Source of the DNA: Chryseobacterium endalhagicum
Lineage (GTDB): Bacteria; Bacteroidota; Bacteroidia; Flavobacteriales; Weeksellaceae
Length of the DNA stretch: 64,000 nucleotides
Assembly (NCBI RefSeq): GCF_016745235.1
Contig: NZ_JAELVM010000002.1
Span: 372,001 to 436,000 of the forward strand
Direction: 5' to 3'
Below are positions 51,472 to 60,231 of this stretch, piece after piece. Numbering within the stretch: position 1 is the first letter of the stretch; every line of letters begins with the position of its first letter. The notes under the pieces are model-generated. The model was not told the DNA's origin and made no database searches. It was given only the letters and a program-made list of their open reading frames with translations. Both the position numbers and the translations under genes were made by a program.

Positions 51472-52959
51472 ATGCAGAACATCCAAGATTTAAAGGAAAA
51501 AATTTTTTTTGAATCCAAAAATATCATCGATATTTTGGAGAAAATAAACAATGTAGACGAATTACTTTCCAAGCAGGATCTTGTAGATGAGCTTGCGAAC
51601 AGGATCTCTTTTTTAAGGCTTCTGGAGAAAAATATAGAGTATTTTGTGACGGATCATTCGCCGCAGAATTCAGAAAATCAGTTTGTTTCCCTAAGTTCGG
51701 ACGACGGGCATGAATCGCATCATGAAGTAACGGAAGAAGAAGCGATCTTCAATAATGAGTTTAATGAGATCGATGAAAATGAAGGTGAAAATTTTGCTGC
51801 AACATCAGTAGAGGAGGAGGAAAAATTCAACCATCAGCTTGATGAGATCGTGGAAAATGAATTCCATGAAAATATAGTAAGCTTTGCCGAAGAAAACTTT
51901 GGTCAGGATCAGGATAAAAGTGTTCAGGCACAGGCGTTGGATAACGTTACCGAAGAAGAAGTGGTTTTCAATAACCAGCTGAATGAAATTGATGAGAATG
52001 AATCTTTCAATCCTGCTGAAAAAGTATTAAGCTTCGTAGATGAAGAAAGAATTCTTGCCGATGCCGAGCCGGATAACGATGAAGATCTTAATGAAGATTT
52101 ATTCGTTGATGAAGTAACCGAAGAAGAAGCTGTTTTTAATAACCAACTCAATGAAATTGATGAAGATGAAGACAAGGTTTCACATGAAACAGACTATGCT
52201 GTAACTGATCTTGAAAGCAAAGAACCTGAGTCTCCGGTAAAAGAACAGACGGAAAGAATTCCAAGTATTTTTGATACGGAAATGCTGGAAGATGAAATCC
52301 TGATTGAGGAAAACGAAGAACAGTTTGTAGTATCCAATGCTGCGATAGAGCAGGGAGAAATGCTTACCGAAACATCCAATGTGGAAAGCATCCTAAGCGA
52401 AATAAAACACGATTTTCCTTCGGAAGAAAAAGAAACAATCCTTGCTGAAGTACACGACAGAAGAAAAATCGTGGAAATAGACAAACCTCTTCCCGAGACA
52501 GAAAAAGAAAAGCCTGCTTCCGATGAAAGCTTTGAAGATCTGGATGCTTACCAGCAGGAGAAAAAAATAAAACTGGCCAATATCAAAGGATTGAAGGCTG
52601 TGCAGACCCTTTTTGATGATGATCCTCTGGAAAGAGAGATCCCTAAGGAAAAGCCTGCTTCTGAAGTAAAAGAAGAAACGGGAAGCATTCTGAAAACAAA
52701 CATCCCTACCAACTTCATGGAGGCTGATAAGGTAAAACCTGAGTTCAGGCTGGATCTTAATGACAGGATAGCCTTTTCAAAAATGCTGTTTGGAGGAAGC
52801 CAGTCCGATCTTAACGAGACGGTTTCCCGACTGAACGGATTCAGAAATCTGGAAGAAGCCAAAGAATATCTCAGCGATCTTTATTATGAAAGAAAGTGGA
52901 GTAAAGTAGATGAATATGCCCAGAGACTCTGGATATTGGTAGAAAATAAATTTTTATAA
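51472..52959 (+). CDS. Acidic repeat protein with conserved C-terminal domain
   Basis: 495 residues, very rich in Glu and Asp. After an N-terminal helical part (1-60), four imperfect repeats occur at about 86-104, 113-130, 159-177 and 215-233, each of the form VTEEEAVFNNQLNEIDENE. A long disordered acidic middle follows and then a compact C-terminal domain (about 415-495, SKMLFGGSQSDLNETVSRLNGF ... DLYYERKWSKVDEYAQRLW). No family recognised. The acidic repeats may bind basic protein or nucleic-acid partners or metal ions. The stop lies 2 bases before rsmI, so the two are co-transcribed. A degenerate parS-like word lies inside (52177-52190). Confidence 0.7.
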   Translation: MQNIQDLKEKIFFESKNIIDILEKINNVDELLSKQDLVDELANRISFLRLLEKNIEYFVTDHSPQNSENQFVSLSSDDGHESHHEVTEEEAIFNNEFNEIDENEGENFAATSVEEEEKFNHQLDEIVENEFHENIVSFAEENFGQDQDKSVQAQALDNVTEEEVVFNNQLNEIDENESFNPAEKVLSFVDEERILADAEPDNDEDLNEDLFVDEVTEEEAVFNNQLNEIDEDEDKVSHETDYAVTDLESKEPESPVKEQTERIPSIFDTEMLEDEILIEENEEQFVVSNAAIEQGEMLTETSNVESILSEIKHDFPSEEKETILAEVHDRRKIVEIDKPLPETEKEKPASDESFEDLDAYQQEKKIKLANIKGLKAVQTLFDDDPLEREIPKEKPASEVKEETGSILKTNIPTNFMEADKVKPEFRLDLNDRIAFSKMLFGGSQSDLNETVSRLNGFRNLEEAKEYLSDLYYERKWSKVDEYAQRLWILVENKFL

Positions 52960-52961
52960 TT

Positions 52962-53636
52962 TTGAGCGGAATCTTATATTTTGTTCCCACACCGGTCGGG
53001 AACTTAGAAGATATGACCTTCAGGGCCATTAAAGTCCTTAAGGAAGTTGATTATATTTTATGTGAAGACACGAGGACTTCAGGAATACTTTTGAAGCATT
53101 ACGAGATCTCAAAACCCTTAAAATCCTATCACCTTCACAACGAGCACCAAGCCACTGAAAAAGTGATCGGTGATCTTAAAAACGGGCAGAATATTGCCAT
53201 CATTACCGATGCAGGAACTCCCGGAATTTCAGATCCCGGCTATCTTTTAGCCAAAGCAGGATCTGATAACAACATCGAAATGATCTGCCTTCCCGGGGCA
53301 ACGGCCTTAATTCCGGCACTTGTAGTTTCCGGGCTTCCCAATAACGAGTTTCTGTTTGCAGGATTCCTTCCGCAGAAAAAAGGAAGACAGACAAAGCTGA
53401 AACAGCTGGCAGAAGAGAAAAAAACCATTGTTTTGTACGAAAGTCCGCATAAGATCAATACTACATTGGAGCAGATCAAGGAATTCTTCGGGGAAGAAAC
53501 CAAAGCCAGCCTGAGCAGGGAAATTTCCAAAAAATTTGAAGAAACCAAGCGCGGGACTATCAACGAATTAATTGAATTTTCCAAAAGCAAGACTTTAAAG
53601 GGAGAAATTGTTCTTATCGTAAATAATTCTATTTAA
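52962..53636 (+). CDS. rsmI: 16S rRNA 2'-O-methyltransferase RsmI
   Basis: 224 residues. Tetrapyrrole-methylase fold of RsmI: LYFVPTPVGNLEDMTFRA (5-22), CEDTRTSGILLKHY, ITDAGTPGISDPG (about 78-90) and LPGATALIPAL. Methylates the ribose of C1402 in 16S rRNA. The start is a TTG at 52962-52964, 2 bases after the previous stop; no ATG fits the family N-terminus. Confidence 0.93.
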   Translation: MSGILYFVPTPVGNLEDMTFRAIKVLKEVDYILCEDTRTSGILLKHYEISKPLKSYHLHNEHQATEKVIGDLKNGQNIAIITDAGTPGISDPGYLLAKAGSDNNIEMICLPGATALIPALVVSGLPNNEFLFAGFLPQKKGRQTKLKQLAEEKKTIVLYESPHKINTTLEQIKEFFGEETKASLSREISKKFEETKRGTINELIEFSKSKTLKGEIVLIVNNSI

Positions 53637-53642
53637 AATTCA

Positions 53643-55151
53643 TTGAGAAATCTAGTTTTCGCACTGTGTTCATCAGTGTGTATGGCCCAGACCAACCAAT
53701 ATACCAAGATTCTTCTGTCGAAAAAGACAGGCATGAATGTTCATTCCTATTCAGAAGGATACGGAACAGCCTACGATTCCAAAAGCAATAAAGGAAGTAT
53801 TGTAGATTCACTGGGCAATATTACGTTTGAATCTGCCGGCAGCATTTCGCATATTTTCAAAAACCGGTTCATTCTCACTTCCAGGGAATCTCCATCCAAA
53901 ACCAAATCTGCCATCATTGATGAGAAAGGGAATCAGGTGCTTCCTTTTGAGAACCAGAGTTTTAATACTCCATGGCTGAGTGAAGAGCGGATCATCTCTT
54001 CAAAAGAAGGGAAAGAAGCGGTTTATGACTATAATGGAAAGGAGATTATTCCTTATTCGGATCAGATTCATTTTGCGGGAAAAAACCGTTTTTTTGTGTT
54101 GAATGATAAAGTCTGGAGTTTATATGATCTGGATGGAAAAAAAGTCAGTACGAGGGAATTTAAAGAAGATTATCCGTTTGAGAATGGCAGGGCTTTGATC
54201 ATCAATGAAGATCATCAGAGTGAAATCATTGGGAAAGACGGGCAGACACTGCATAAATTTTCAACCCAGATCTACAGTTTAGCTTCTTATCCATATCTCA
54301 TCACGAAAAATAAAATAACCGGCAAATACGGGCTCGTTGATACTAATGAAAACCTTCTTGCTGAGGAGATTTTTGATGATGCCGCACCGGAATATTTTGG
54401 CGCTAAAGAATACGTTTATCTCAGAAAAAAAGGAAAGGCAACTATTTTTAACAAAAAAGACGGCAAGCTTTATCCGAACAGTTTTAAATATTTAACGCCT
54501 TTATTTAATGATCTTTTCAGCGTTTACAGTGACAAATCAAAGAAAAGCGGTATTGTAAATCTTCAGGGAGAAATTATTGTTCCCCAGGAATATGATTTTA
54601 TTCAGAATTTCAGCATTTCAGGGAAGGATTTTATTTATCTTAAAAATGAGAAAGAGGAAAAATTTCTGGATAAAGGCCTGAAGAATATTCTGGAGGAGAA
54701 CACACAGATCATCGCTTTTTATCCCGATCAGCTGATTATAAAAAAACAGGAGAATTATTACACGTTTTCCGTAACGGACGGATCTGTTTCGGTGATGAAG
54801 GATATTGTTTCCATCAAAGAACAGGAGCCGCATTTCTTCAATATTTTCAATCTGTATTCCAAACCTGTGGTGTGCAGAAACAGCAGTAATCTGTACGGAA
54901 TAATGGATGAGAAAGGGAAGGAGATTGTTCCTTTTATCTATGATGATATTATTGCATTTGAGAACTCGGAAAATGAAATTGTAGTAAAGAAACAGGACAG
55001 GTATGGCGTTTCAAATTTTCAGAATGAACCTCTGAAAGATATTATTTATGATAAATATTTCTGGCAGAAGGAAGTTCTGAGACTGGATAAGGACAAAAAA
55101 ACTGATATTCTTTACTTTACGAGATTCAGGAATAAGGGCAGCCGTCTTTAG
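53643..55151 (+). CDS. WG-repeat protein
   Basis: 502 residues starting at a TTG (53643-53645), 6 bases after the rsmI stop. A short signal-like N-terminus (LVFALCSSVCMAQ) precedes a series of WG-type beta repeats, each containing variants of DEKGNQVLPFE, DYNGKEIIPYSD, DLDGKKVS and DEKGKEIVPFIYDD. WG-repeat proteins are beta-rich scaffolds of unknown role in Bacteroidetes. Two successive TTG starts with tight spacing suggest translational coupling from rsmI. Confidence 0.8.
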   Translation: MRNLVFALCSSVCMAQTNQYTKILLSKKTGMNVHSYSEGYGTAYDSKSNKGSIVDSLGNITFESAGSISHIFKNRFILTSRESPSKTKSAIIDEKGNQVLPFENQSFNTPWLSEERIISSKEGKEAVYDYNGKEIIPYSDQIHFAGKNRFFVLNDKVWSLYDLDGKKVSTREFKEDYPFENGRALIINEDHQSEIIGKDGQTLHKFSTQIYSLASYPYLITKNKITGKYGLVDTNENLLAEEIFDDAAPEYFGAKEYVYLRKKGKATIFNKKDGKLYPNSFKYLTPLFNDLFSVYSDKSKKSGIVNLQGEIIVPQEYDFIQNFSISGKDFIYLKNEKEEKFLDKGLKNILEENTQIIAFYPDQLIIKKQENYYTFSVTDGSVSVMKDIVSIKEQEPHFFNIFNLYSKPVVCRNSSNLYGIMDEKGKEIVPFIYDDIIAFENSENEIVVKKQDRYGVSNFQNEPLKDIIYDKYFWQKEVLRLDKDKKTDILYFTRFRNKGSRL

Positions 55152-55222
55152 AATATGATAAAAAACAGAGAAAAAGTTTAACTAATTTAATGATTTGGAA
55201 TGCATTGAATAACAATTTATAA

Positions 55223-55230
55223 TATCTTTG
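55223..55230 (+). promoter_or_regulatory. -7 box of fabG
   Basis: TATCTTTG matches TAnnTTTG, about 90 bases before the fabG start, so the gene has a leader of roughly 85 bases. No function of the leader can be read. Confidence 0.5.
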
Positions 55231-55321
55231 CGGACTGCTTAATTAGTATAAAATTAAATATGCTAAATTGCCGTTTTTTAAAAGACGGAAGTATTTACTA
55301 AGAATATAATTATCAAGAGAT

Positions 55322-56068
55322 ATGATGAAACTATTAGAAGGAAAAGTAGCACTTATTACCGGAGCTACAAGAGGAATCGGAAAGAAAATCGCTGAAATGT
55401 ACGCTGAACAGGGTGCAAAAGTAGCATTTACCTATGCCGGCTCTGTAGAAAAAGCTCAGGCATTGGAAGCGGCTTTAAGTTCTGTAACCCAGATCAAAGG
55501 ATATCAGTCTGATGCATCAGATTATGACGCAGCTCAAAAGTTAATTGATGATGTAATGGCAGAGTTCGGAAAAATTGATATTCTGATCAACAATGCGGGA
55601 ATCACAAGAGACAACCTGCTGTTGAGAATGACCAAAGAAGACTGGGATCAGGTAATGAGAATCAATCTGGATTCTGTATTTAACCTTACCAAAGCGGTGA
55701 TCAAGCCGATGATGAAAGCTAAATCAGGATCTATTATCAATATGACCTCTGTAGTGGGAATCAGCGGGAACCCCGGACAGTCCAATTACGCAGCTTCCAA
55801 GGCCGGAGTGATCGGATTCACAAAATCTATCGCACTGGAATTAGGATCAAGAAATATCAGATGTAACGCTATTGCACCAGGATTCACTGAAACTGAAATG
55901 ACTGCCGATCTGGATGAAAAAACACTTCAGGCATGGAGAGACAGAATTCCTATGAAGAGAGCAGGGCAAACCAGTGATGTTGCCAATGCCTGCATATTCC
56001 TGGGAAGCGAGATGGCCTCTTACATTACAGGACAAACCCTGAACGTAGACGGCGGAATGCTGACTTAA
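55322..56068 (+). CDS. fabG: 3-oxoacyl-ACP reductase FabG
   Basis: 248 residues of an SDR with the FabG pattern: TGATRGIGKKIA (13-24), NNAGITRDNLLLRM (about 90-103), catalytic SVVGISGNPGQSNYAASKAGVIGF with Tyr-x3-Lys, and the C-terminal ITGQTLNVDGGM. Reduces 3-oxoacyl-ACP in fatty-acid synthesis. The start could be either Met of MMKLL. It is followed by a repeat and a strong terminator. Confidence 0.95.
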   Translation: MMKLLEGKVALITGATRGIGKKIAEMYAEQGAKVAFTYAGSVEKAQALEAALSSVTQIKGYQSDASDYDAAQKLIDDVMAEFGKIDILINNAGITRDNLLLRMTKEDWDQVMRINLDSVFNLTKAVIKPMMKAKSGSIINMTSVVGISGNPGQSNYAASKAGVIGFTKSIALELGSRNIRCNAIAPGFTETEMTADLDEKTLQAWRDRIPMKRAGQTSDVANACIFLGSEMASYITGQTLNVDGGMLT

Positions 56069-56094
56069 GATAAACTTATTAAAGATCTTTGTTA

Positions 56095-56226
56095 TTTTTA
56101 AACCAGAAGAATTTAAGTAATGAAGTAAAGTTGAGATCAATCATTCTGATTTTTAAGGCTTTGGTTCTTAAATCAAAACTCAGTTTAATAATCTTAAAAA
56201 CTTCAATGCTCTTAATGGTTCAAAAA
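56095..56226. repeat. Diverged reverse copy of the 132-bp palindromic element
   Basis: The right part (about 56184-56226), read on the minus strand, matches the left end of the elements at 57785 and 58086: TTGAACCATTAAGAG then CATTGAAGTTTTTAAGAT. The left end (56095-56110) is a weakened inverted copy. Most of the interior has drifted. It lies between fabG and its terminator. Confidence 0.5.
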
Positions 56227-56241
56227 TAAGTTCTATAAATC

Positions 56242-56276
56242 AAAGCCTGCTGTACAATAGCTGTACAGCAGGCTTT
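56242..56276. terminator. Strong bidirectional terminator
   Basis: Perfect 15-base stem AAAGCCTGCTGTACA (56242-56256) and TGTACAGCAGGCTTT (56262-56276), five-base loop, T-run following. Separates fabG from guaC on the other strand. Confidence 0.92.
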
Positions 56277-56332
56277 TTATAAAGTTCAAAAAAATCTGCC
56301 CAATCTGCAAAATCAGCGTGAGCTTCAATTCT

Positions 56333-57373
56333 TTAGTCTTTGAAAATCTGGTTTTCCTGCTCCTGAACCCTGATGAAAGTAGTTCTCTTAGATAGTTCTT
56401 TCAGTTTGGAAGCCCCTACATACGTACACGTAGAACGTACGCCTCCCAAAATATCTTTCACGGTATCTGAAACAGGTCCTTTGTAAGCCGCCTTTACGGT
56501 TTTTCCTTCTGAAGCACGGTATTCTGCCACTCCTCCGGAATGCTTATCCATCGCTGTTTTTGAGCTCATACCATAAAACAGCCGGTATTTTTTACCGTTT
56601 TCTTCAATCATTTCGCCGCCACTTTCATCATGTCCGGCAAACATACCGCCCAGCATCACGAAATCTGCGCCTCCGCCAAAAGCTTTAGCGACATCTCCGG
56701 GAACCTTACAGCCTCCGTCCGCAATAATGTGGCCGCCTAAACCGTGTGCAGCATCAGAGCATTCAATAATAGCTGAAAGCTGAGGATATCCGACACCCGT
56801 TTTTACCCTGGTTGTACATACAGACCCGGGCCCGATGCCTACTTTGATAATATCTGCACCTACAAGAAGGAGTTCTTCCACCATTTCTCCGGTCACTACA
56901 TTCCCTGCCATGATGATCTTATCCGGGAAATTGGCCCTTGCTTTCTTCACAAATCCAACGAAATGCTCAGAATAACCATTCGCTACATCTATGCAGAGAA
57001 ACTCAATTTTTGGGTGCTTTTCGAGGATCAGTCTGAGTTTTTCCTCATCAGCTTTCCCGGTACCTGTACTTAAAGCGATATATTGATAGATGCTTTCAGG
57101 CTGGCTGTCCAGAAACCGGCTCCATTCATCAGGAGTATAATGTTTGTGAACTGCCGTAATGATCTTGTCTTTGGCCAGTTCTACCGCCATTTCAAAAGTT
57201 CCTACCGTATCCATATTGGCTGCGATCAAGGGAACACCGCTCCATTTCTTTTTGGTATGCCTGAATGTGAATTCTCTTTCGAGATTTACTTCCGAACGGG
57301 ATTTTAATGTAGAACGTTTGGGACGGAACATTACATCCTTGAATCCAAGCTTTATATCATATTCTATTCTCAT
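56333..57373 (-). CDS. guaC: GMP reductase
   Basis: 346 residues from the ATG at 57371-57373 ([23 protein letters not shown], a typical opening); the upstream extension of 15 codons is not family-like. IMPDH/GMPR fold: [13 protein letters not shown], the active-site loop [11 protein letters not shown] with the catalytic Cys, and [33 protein letters not shown]. Reduces GMP to IMP with NADPH, balancing purine nucleotides. The presence of guaC and a PurA-like gene in one window is coincidental. Confidence 0.94.
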   Translation of the reverse strand: MRIEYDIKLGFKDVMFRPKRSTLKSRSEVNLEREFTFRHTKKKWSGVPLIAANMDTVGTFEMAVELAKDKIITAVHKHYTPDEWSRFLDSQPESIYQYIALSTGTGKADEEKLRLILEKHPKIEFLCIDVANGYSEHFVGFVKKARANFPDKIIMAGNVVTGEMVEELLLVGADIIKVGIGPGSVCTTRVKTGVGYPQLSAIIECSDAAHGLGGHIIADGGCKVPGDVAKAFGGGADFVMLGGMFAGHDESGGEMIEENGKKYRLFYGMSSKTAMDKHSGGVAEYRASEGKTVKAAYKGPVSDTVKDILGGVRSTCTYVGASKLKELSKRTTFIRVQEQENQIFKD

Positions 57374-57784
57374 AATCTGGAAAAAATTAATAAGAATAAA
57401 TGTAGGGAAAAGTTTCAAGGGAAAAACGAAAACGGAAGGTTTTATAGATTTTTTAACCTGGAGGTTGAAAAGGGTTTGGAAGAGGGAAGCGGGGAGAGGG
57501 AAGTTCCGGGAGGATTCAGAATAAATAGCTCACATTTCTTACAAATTTCTACCACTATAAATCATACAATAAAACATAATCATCTGTGAAAATCTGTGGT
57601 TTTATACTCCTTATTTCCCACCGATTTTTCATATAGTACAGATGTTTGCATAATTTTTTTGCATTATTATTCAGTAGGAACGGGCTTTAGCCCGTTTAAA
57701 ATTTTAACAGCATGAAAAAGGCTTTAGCCAAAATCTGAAATTTACCGCATTATTTCTCCACAGATGCCTCAGATTTTAATTTTT

Positions 57785-57916
57785 TTTGAAACATTAAGAG
57801 CATTGAAGTTTTTAAGATCATTAAGCAGAGCTTCGCTTTTAAGGATTAGGGCTAAAAAAATCTTTAGATTTTCTCTTAACTATCCTTACCTCCTTCATAA
57901 CTCTTAATGTTTCAAA
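57785..57916. repeat. 132-bp palindromic element, copy 1
   Basis: Bounded by a perfect 16-base terminal inverted repeat: TTTGAAACATTAAGAG (57785-57800) and CTCTTAATGTTTCAAA (57901-57916). The interior has two further hairpins, TAAGGATTAG/CTATCCTTA and AAAATCT-TT-AGATTTT, so the RNA would fold into a branched structure. Copy 2 lies 301 bases downstream with the same length. No coding capacity; a non-autonomous (MITE-like) element is possible. Confidence 0.75.
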
Positions 57917-58085
57917 AAATATACGCAATCATCTGTGAAAATCTGCGAAATCTGTGGTTAAAAGAAAATACAAAACCACAAAAGGCACAAAAGTTTTTAA
58001 ACACTTTAATTATTTTTAAGTTTAAAGTATTGAGAATAAAGAAGTACACCTAAATTTAAAAAAAATCAGAGATTTTATGATATGA

Positions 58086-58217
58086 TTTGAAACATTAAGA
58101 GCATTGAAGTTTTTAAGATCATTAAGCAGAGCTTCGCTTTTAAGGATTAGGGCTAAAAAAATCTTTAGATTTTCTCTTAACTATCCTTACCTCCTTCATA
58201 GTTCTTAATGTTTCAAA
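58086..58217. repeat. 132-bp palindromic element, copy 2
   Basis: Same orientation, same length and almost identical sequence to 57785-57916. The terminal repeat is TTTGAAACATTAAGAG (58086-58101) and TTCTTAATGTTTCAAA (58202-58217), one mismatch. The spacer between copies holds unrelated AT-rich sequence, so this is either two insertions or a duplication of a roughly 300-base unit. Confidence 0.75.
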
Positions 58218-58304
58218 AAAATATACGCAATCATCCGTGAAAATCTGTGTAATCAGTGGTTAAAAAGAAAAGAATCAAAATATAAAATGAAAAAGGCGGA
58301 AAAA

Positions 58305-58970
58305 TCAACTTTTCACGCCCCATAAATTTATTTTTCCTCTATGCATAAAGCCGAGCTTTTCATACAGTATTTTAGCCCCGGTATTGCTTTCCGCCACATG
58401 AAGGAAAGGTGTTTTCCCGTCCTCAAAGATCTTCCCGGAAACAAAAGCCACCAGCTGTTTGGCCAGGCCTTTTCCAAGATGATCCGTATCCGTGATCACA
58501 GCGCTTACCTCCGTCATATCATTCATCTGCATTCTTTCCCCTGTAACTGCTGCTAATTTTCCGTCTTTAAAAATCCCGAAATAACGCCCCAGCTCAGGAG
58601 TTCTGGCCTTAAAATAATACGGATAGAACTTCATTACAAATGCCATAAGCTCTTTCTGATTTTCTTCTTTCAGCTCCACAATTTCCTCTGTAAGATCAAT
58701 CTGAACAGGGGTTTCCAGAACATACTGATCGCACACTAGCCTGGATAGGTCCGTTTTAAAATCTCCCAGATCAGGTTTTGCACCGAAAATCAGAAAGTCA
58801 TTGCAGATTTTAGCGTATTCTGTGATGGCTTTTTCTGTGGAAAGCTCTGCCGCACCGCCAAAAGAGGCGACTTCAGGGTTATAAAATTTCGTGTCCCCAA
58901 AATTGAAGCAGAACTTTTCATGATATTCATTAAGTGAATGATAAACAGGATTGTCTAGCTTTTCGTACAT
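58305..58970 (-). CDS. GNAT family N-acetyltransferase
   Basis: 221 residues. The C-terminal GNAT core shows a AAVTGERMQMNDMTEVSAVITDTDHLGKGLAKQLVAF stretch, the last part being the acetyl-CoA loop (G-K-G-L-A), and ends ESNTGAKILYEKLGFMHRG, as in FR47-like members. The N-terminal half is unfamiliar. The substrate is unknown. The start overlaps the surE stop by one base (TGATG), so translation is coupled. Confidence 0.85.
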   Translation of the reverse strand: MYEKLDNPVYHSLNEYHEKFCFNFGDTKFYNPEVASFGGAAELSTEKAITEYAKICNDFLIFGAKPDLGDFKTDLSRLVCDQYVLETPVQIDLTEEIVELKEENQKELMAFVMKFYPYYFKARTPELGRYFGIFKDGKLAAVTGERMQMNDMTEVSAVITDTDHLGKGLAKQLVAFVSGKIFEDGKTPFLHVAESNTGAKILYEKLGFMHRGKINLWGVKS

Positions 58971-59740
58971 CAGTCAAAATTCATTACTTCCTCCAGGGTT
59001 TTCATGTATTCGTAAGCGGTAAGATCGAACTTTACAGGAACAATGGAAATATATCCGTTGGCCAGTGCCGTTTCATCAGCATCTTCAGATTCATCCATAT
59101 TGTTGAAATATCCCGTCAGCCAGTAGTATTTTTTTCCGTGCGGATTCACTCTTTCGTCAAAGCTTTCTTCCCATTTTGCATTGGCCTGTTTGCAGACTTT
59201 TATGCCTTTTATTTCCCCTGTGGTAAGTTTAGGAATATTGACGTTCAGTACAATTCCTTTAGGCATAGGGTTTTCAAGGGTTCTTCTTACAATATTCTGA
59301 ATGTGTTCCTTTGCCTGGGTGAAATCTGCCTCCCAGCTGAAATCCAGCAGTGAAAATCCAATCGCAGGAATGCCTTCCACACCCGCTTCTACAGCTGCAG
59401 ACATAGTCCCGGAGTAAATCACATTGATCGAAGAATTCGCCCCATGATTGATCCCGGAAACCACAATATCGGGTCTTCTTGTCAGGATCTTATCCAGAGC
59501 CATCTTTACACAGTCTACAGGCGTTCCGCTGCATGAAAAATCCGTTTGCGGGCCGTCAAGCGTTACTTCTTCGTAGCTTAAGGTAGAATTAATGGTAATG
59601 GCGTGGCCTTTTCCACTTTGGGGAGAGTTGGGTGCAACGACGATAACATCTCCTATTTCGTTCATAAATTGTATAAGGTTTCTGATACCAGGTGCTGTGA
59701 TCCCATCGTCATTAGTTACCAGAATAAGCGGTCTTTCCAT
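58970..59740 (-). CDS. surE: 5'/3'-nucleotidase SurE
   Basis: 256 residues from the ATG at 59738-59740 (MERPLILVTNDDG, the standard SurE opening with metal ligands D11/D12). The 69-codon upstream extension is non-coding in character. Further motifs: PNSPQSGKGHAIT, CSGTPVDCVKMAL, VSGINHGANSS and YSGTMSAAVEA. Hydrolyses nucleoside monophosphates and short polyphosphates. Co-transcribed with the GNAT gene. Confidence 0.95.
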   Translation of the reverse strand: MERPLILVTNDDGITAPGIRNLIQFMNEIGDVIVVAPNSPQSGKGHAITINSTLSYEEVTLDGPQTDFSCSGTPVDCVKMALDKILTRRPDIVVSGINHGANSSINVIYSGTMSAAVEAGVEGIPAIGFSLLDFSWEADFTQAKEHIQNIVRRTLENPMPKGIVLNVNIPKLTTGEIKGIKVCKQANAKWEESFDERVNPHGKKYYWLTGYFNNMDESEDADETALANGYISIVPVKFDLTAYEYMKTLEEVMNFD

Positions 59741-60231
59741 AAAAAGTTTAATTTTAAAAGGTATTTTGGCTTCAATTGCCGTTTGAAAACTCCTCTTTTG
59801 TCTATCCGGACAATGAAGAAAAAGTTTCCACACCTCAAATTTAGCTAAAAAGTTTTGAAGATAAATGCAATTCAAAAAATATAAGTTGGGCCTGAATATC
59901 CTTTTGGAAATTCTGTAATTTTCTGAATGATAAGAACTTTTCAGCAAATCAAATTGGACTTTGCAACAATGTATAATATCATTTCATTGCAGAAATTTGT
60001 ATCATTAAATTAAAAAAATGAAAACACAGAATAATAAAGAATTTATACTTTTCACCGCAGGTTCGGATTTTGTGGCTTTGCACAAATTTAAATGCCAACA
60101 AAAACATGGAGAATTTTATCAATAAAAAAAGTAATCGCGTTGAGTTAACCGTCATTAATCCTACTGAAAAATAAATATATTTAATCCTATCAAAAACTTA
60201 CCAGAAATATTGGAAGTAAAACATAAACCTG
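59741..60231. other. AT-rich gap upstream of the MBL gene
   Basis: 491 bases without a supported gene. It contains the surE promoter region on the minus strand (near 59760-59900) and AT-rich sequence before the MBL gene. A 35-codon frame at 60018-60125 (MKTQNNKEF ...) has no recognisable features. No hairpin or repeat was seen. Confidence 0.5.

Larger units (their letters stand above)
57374..58304. repeat. Repeat-rich non-coding region
   Basis: 931 bases with no credible gene. Contents: degenerate ATCTGTGAAAATCTGTGG words (57580-57603, 57931-57959, 58229-58262); a perfect hairpin AACGGGC-TTTA-GCCCGTT (57679-57696) followed by a shorter GGCTTTAGCC (57720-57729); and two near-identical 132-bp elements annotated separately. 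Such accumulations of short palindromic repeats are common in flavobacterial gaps. Confidence 0.7.

Noticed and set aside
57785..57916. tRNA or cloverleaf RNA gene
   Set aside because: The element folds with several hairpins but lacks tRNA conserved positions, a CCA end and the right size.
57785..58217. CRISPR-like direct repeats
   Set aside because: Only two units of 132 bases with inverted ends, not many short repeats with unique spacers; no cas genes nearby.
59741..59947. 69-codon N-terminal extension of SurE
   Set aside because: SurE proteins start at the MERPLILVTNDDG opening; the extension is Phe/Lys-rich non-coding-like sequence.
60018..60125. 35-codon frame before the MBL gene
   Set aside because: No ribosome-binding site, promoter or family feature; too short to support.
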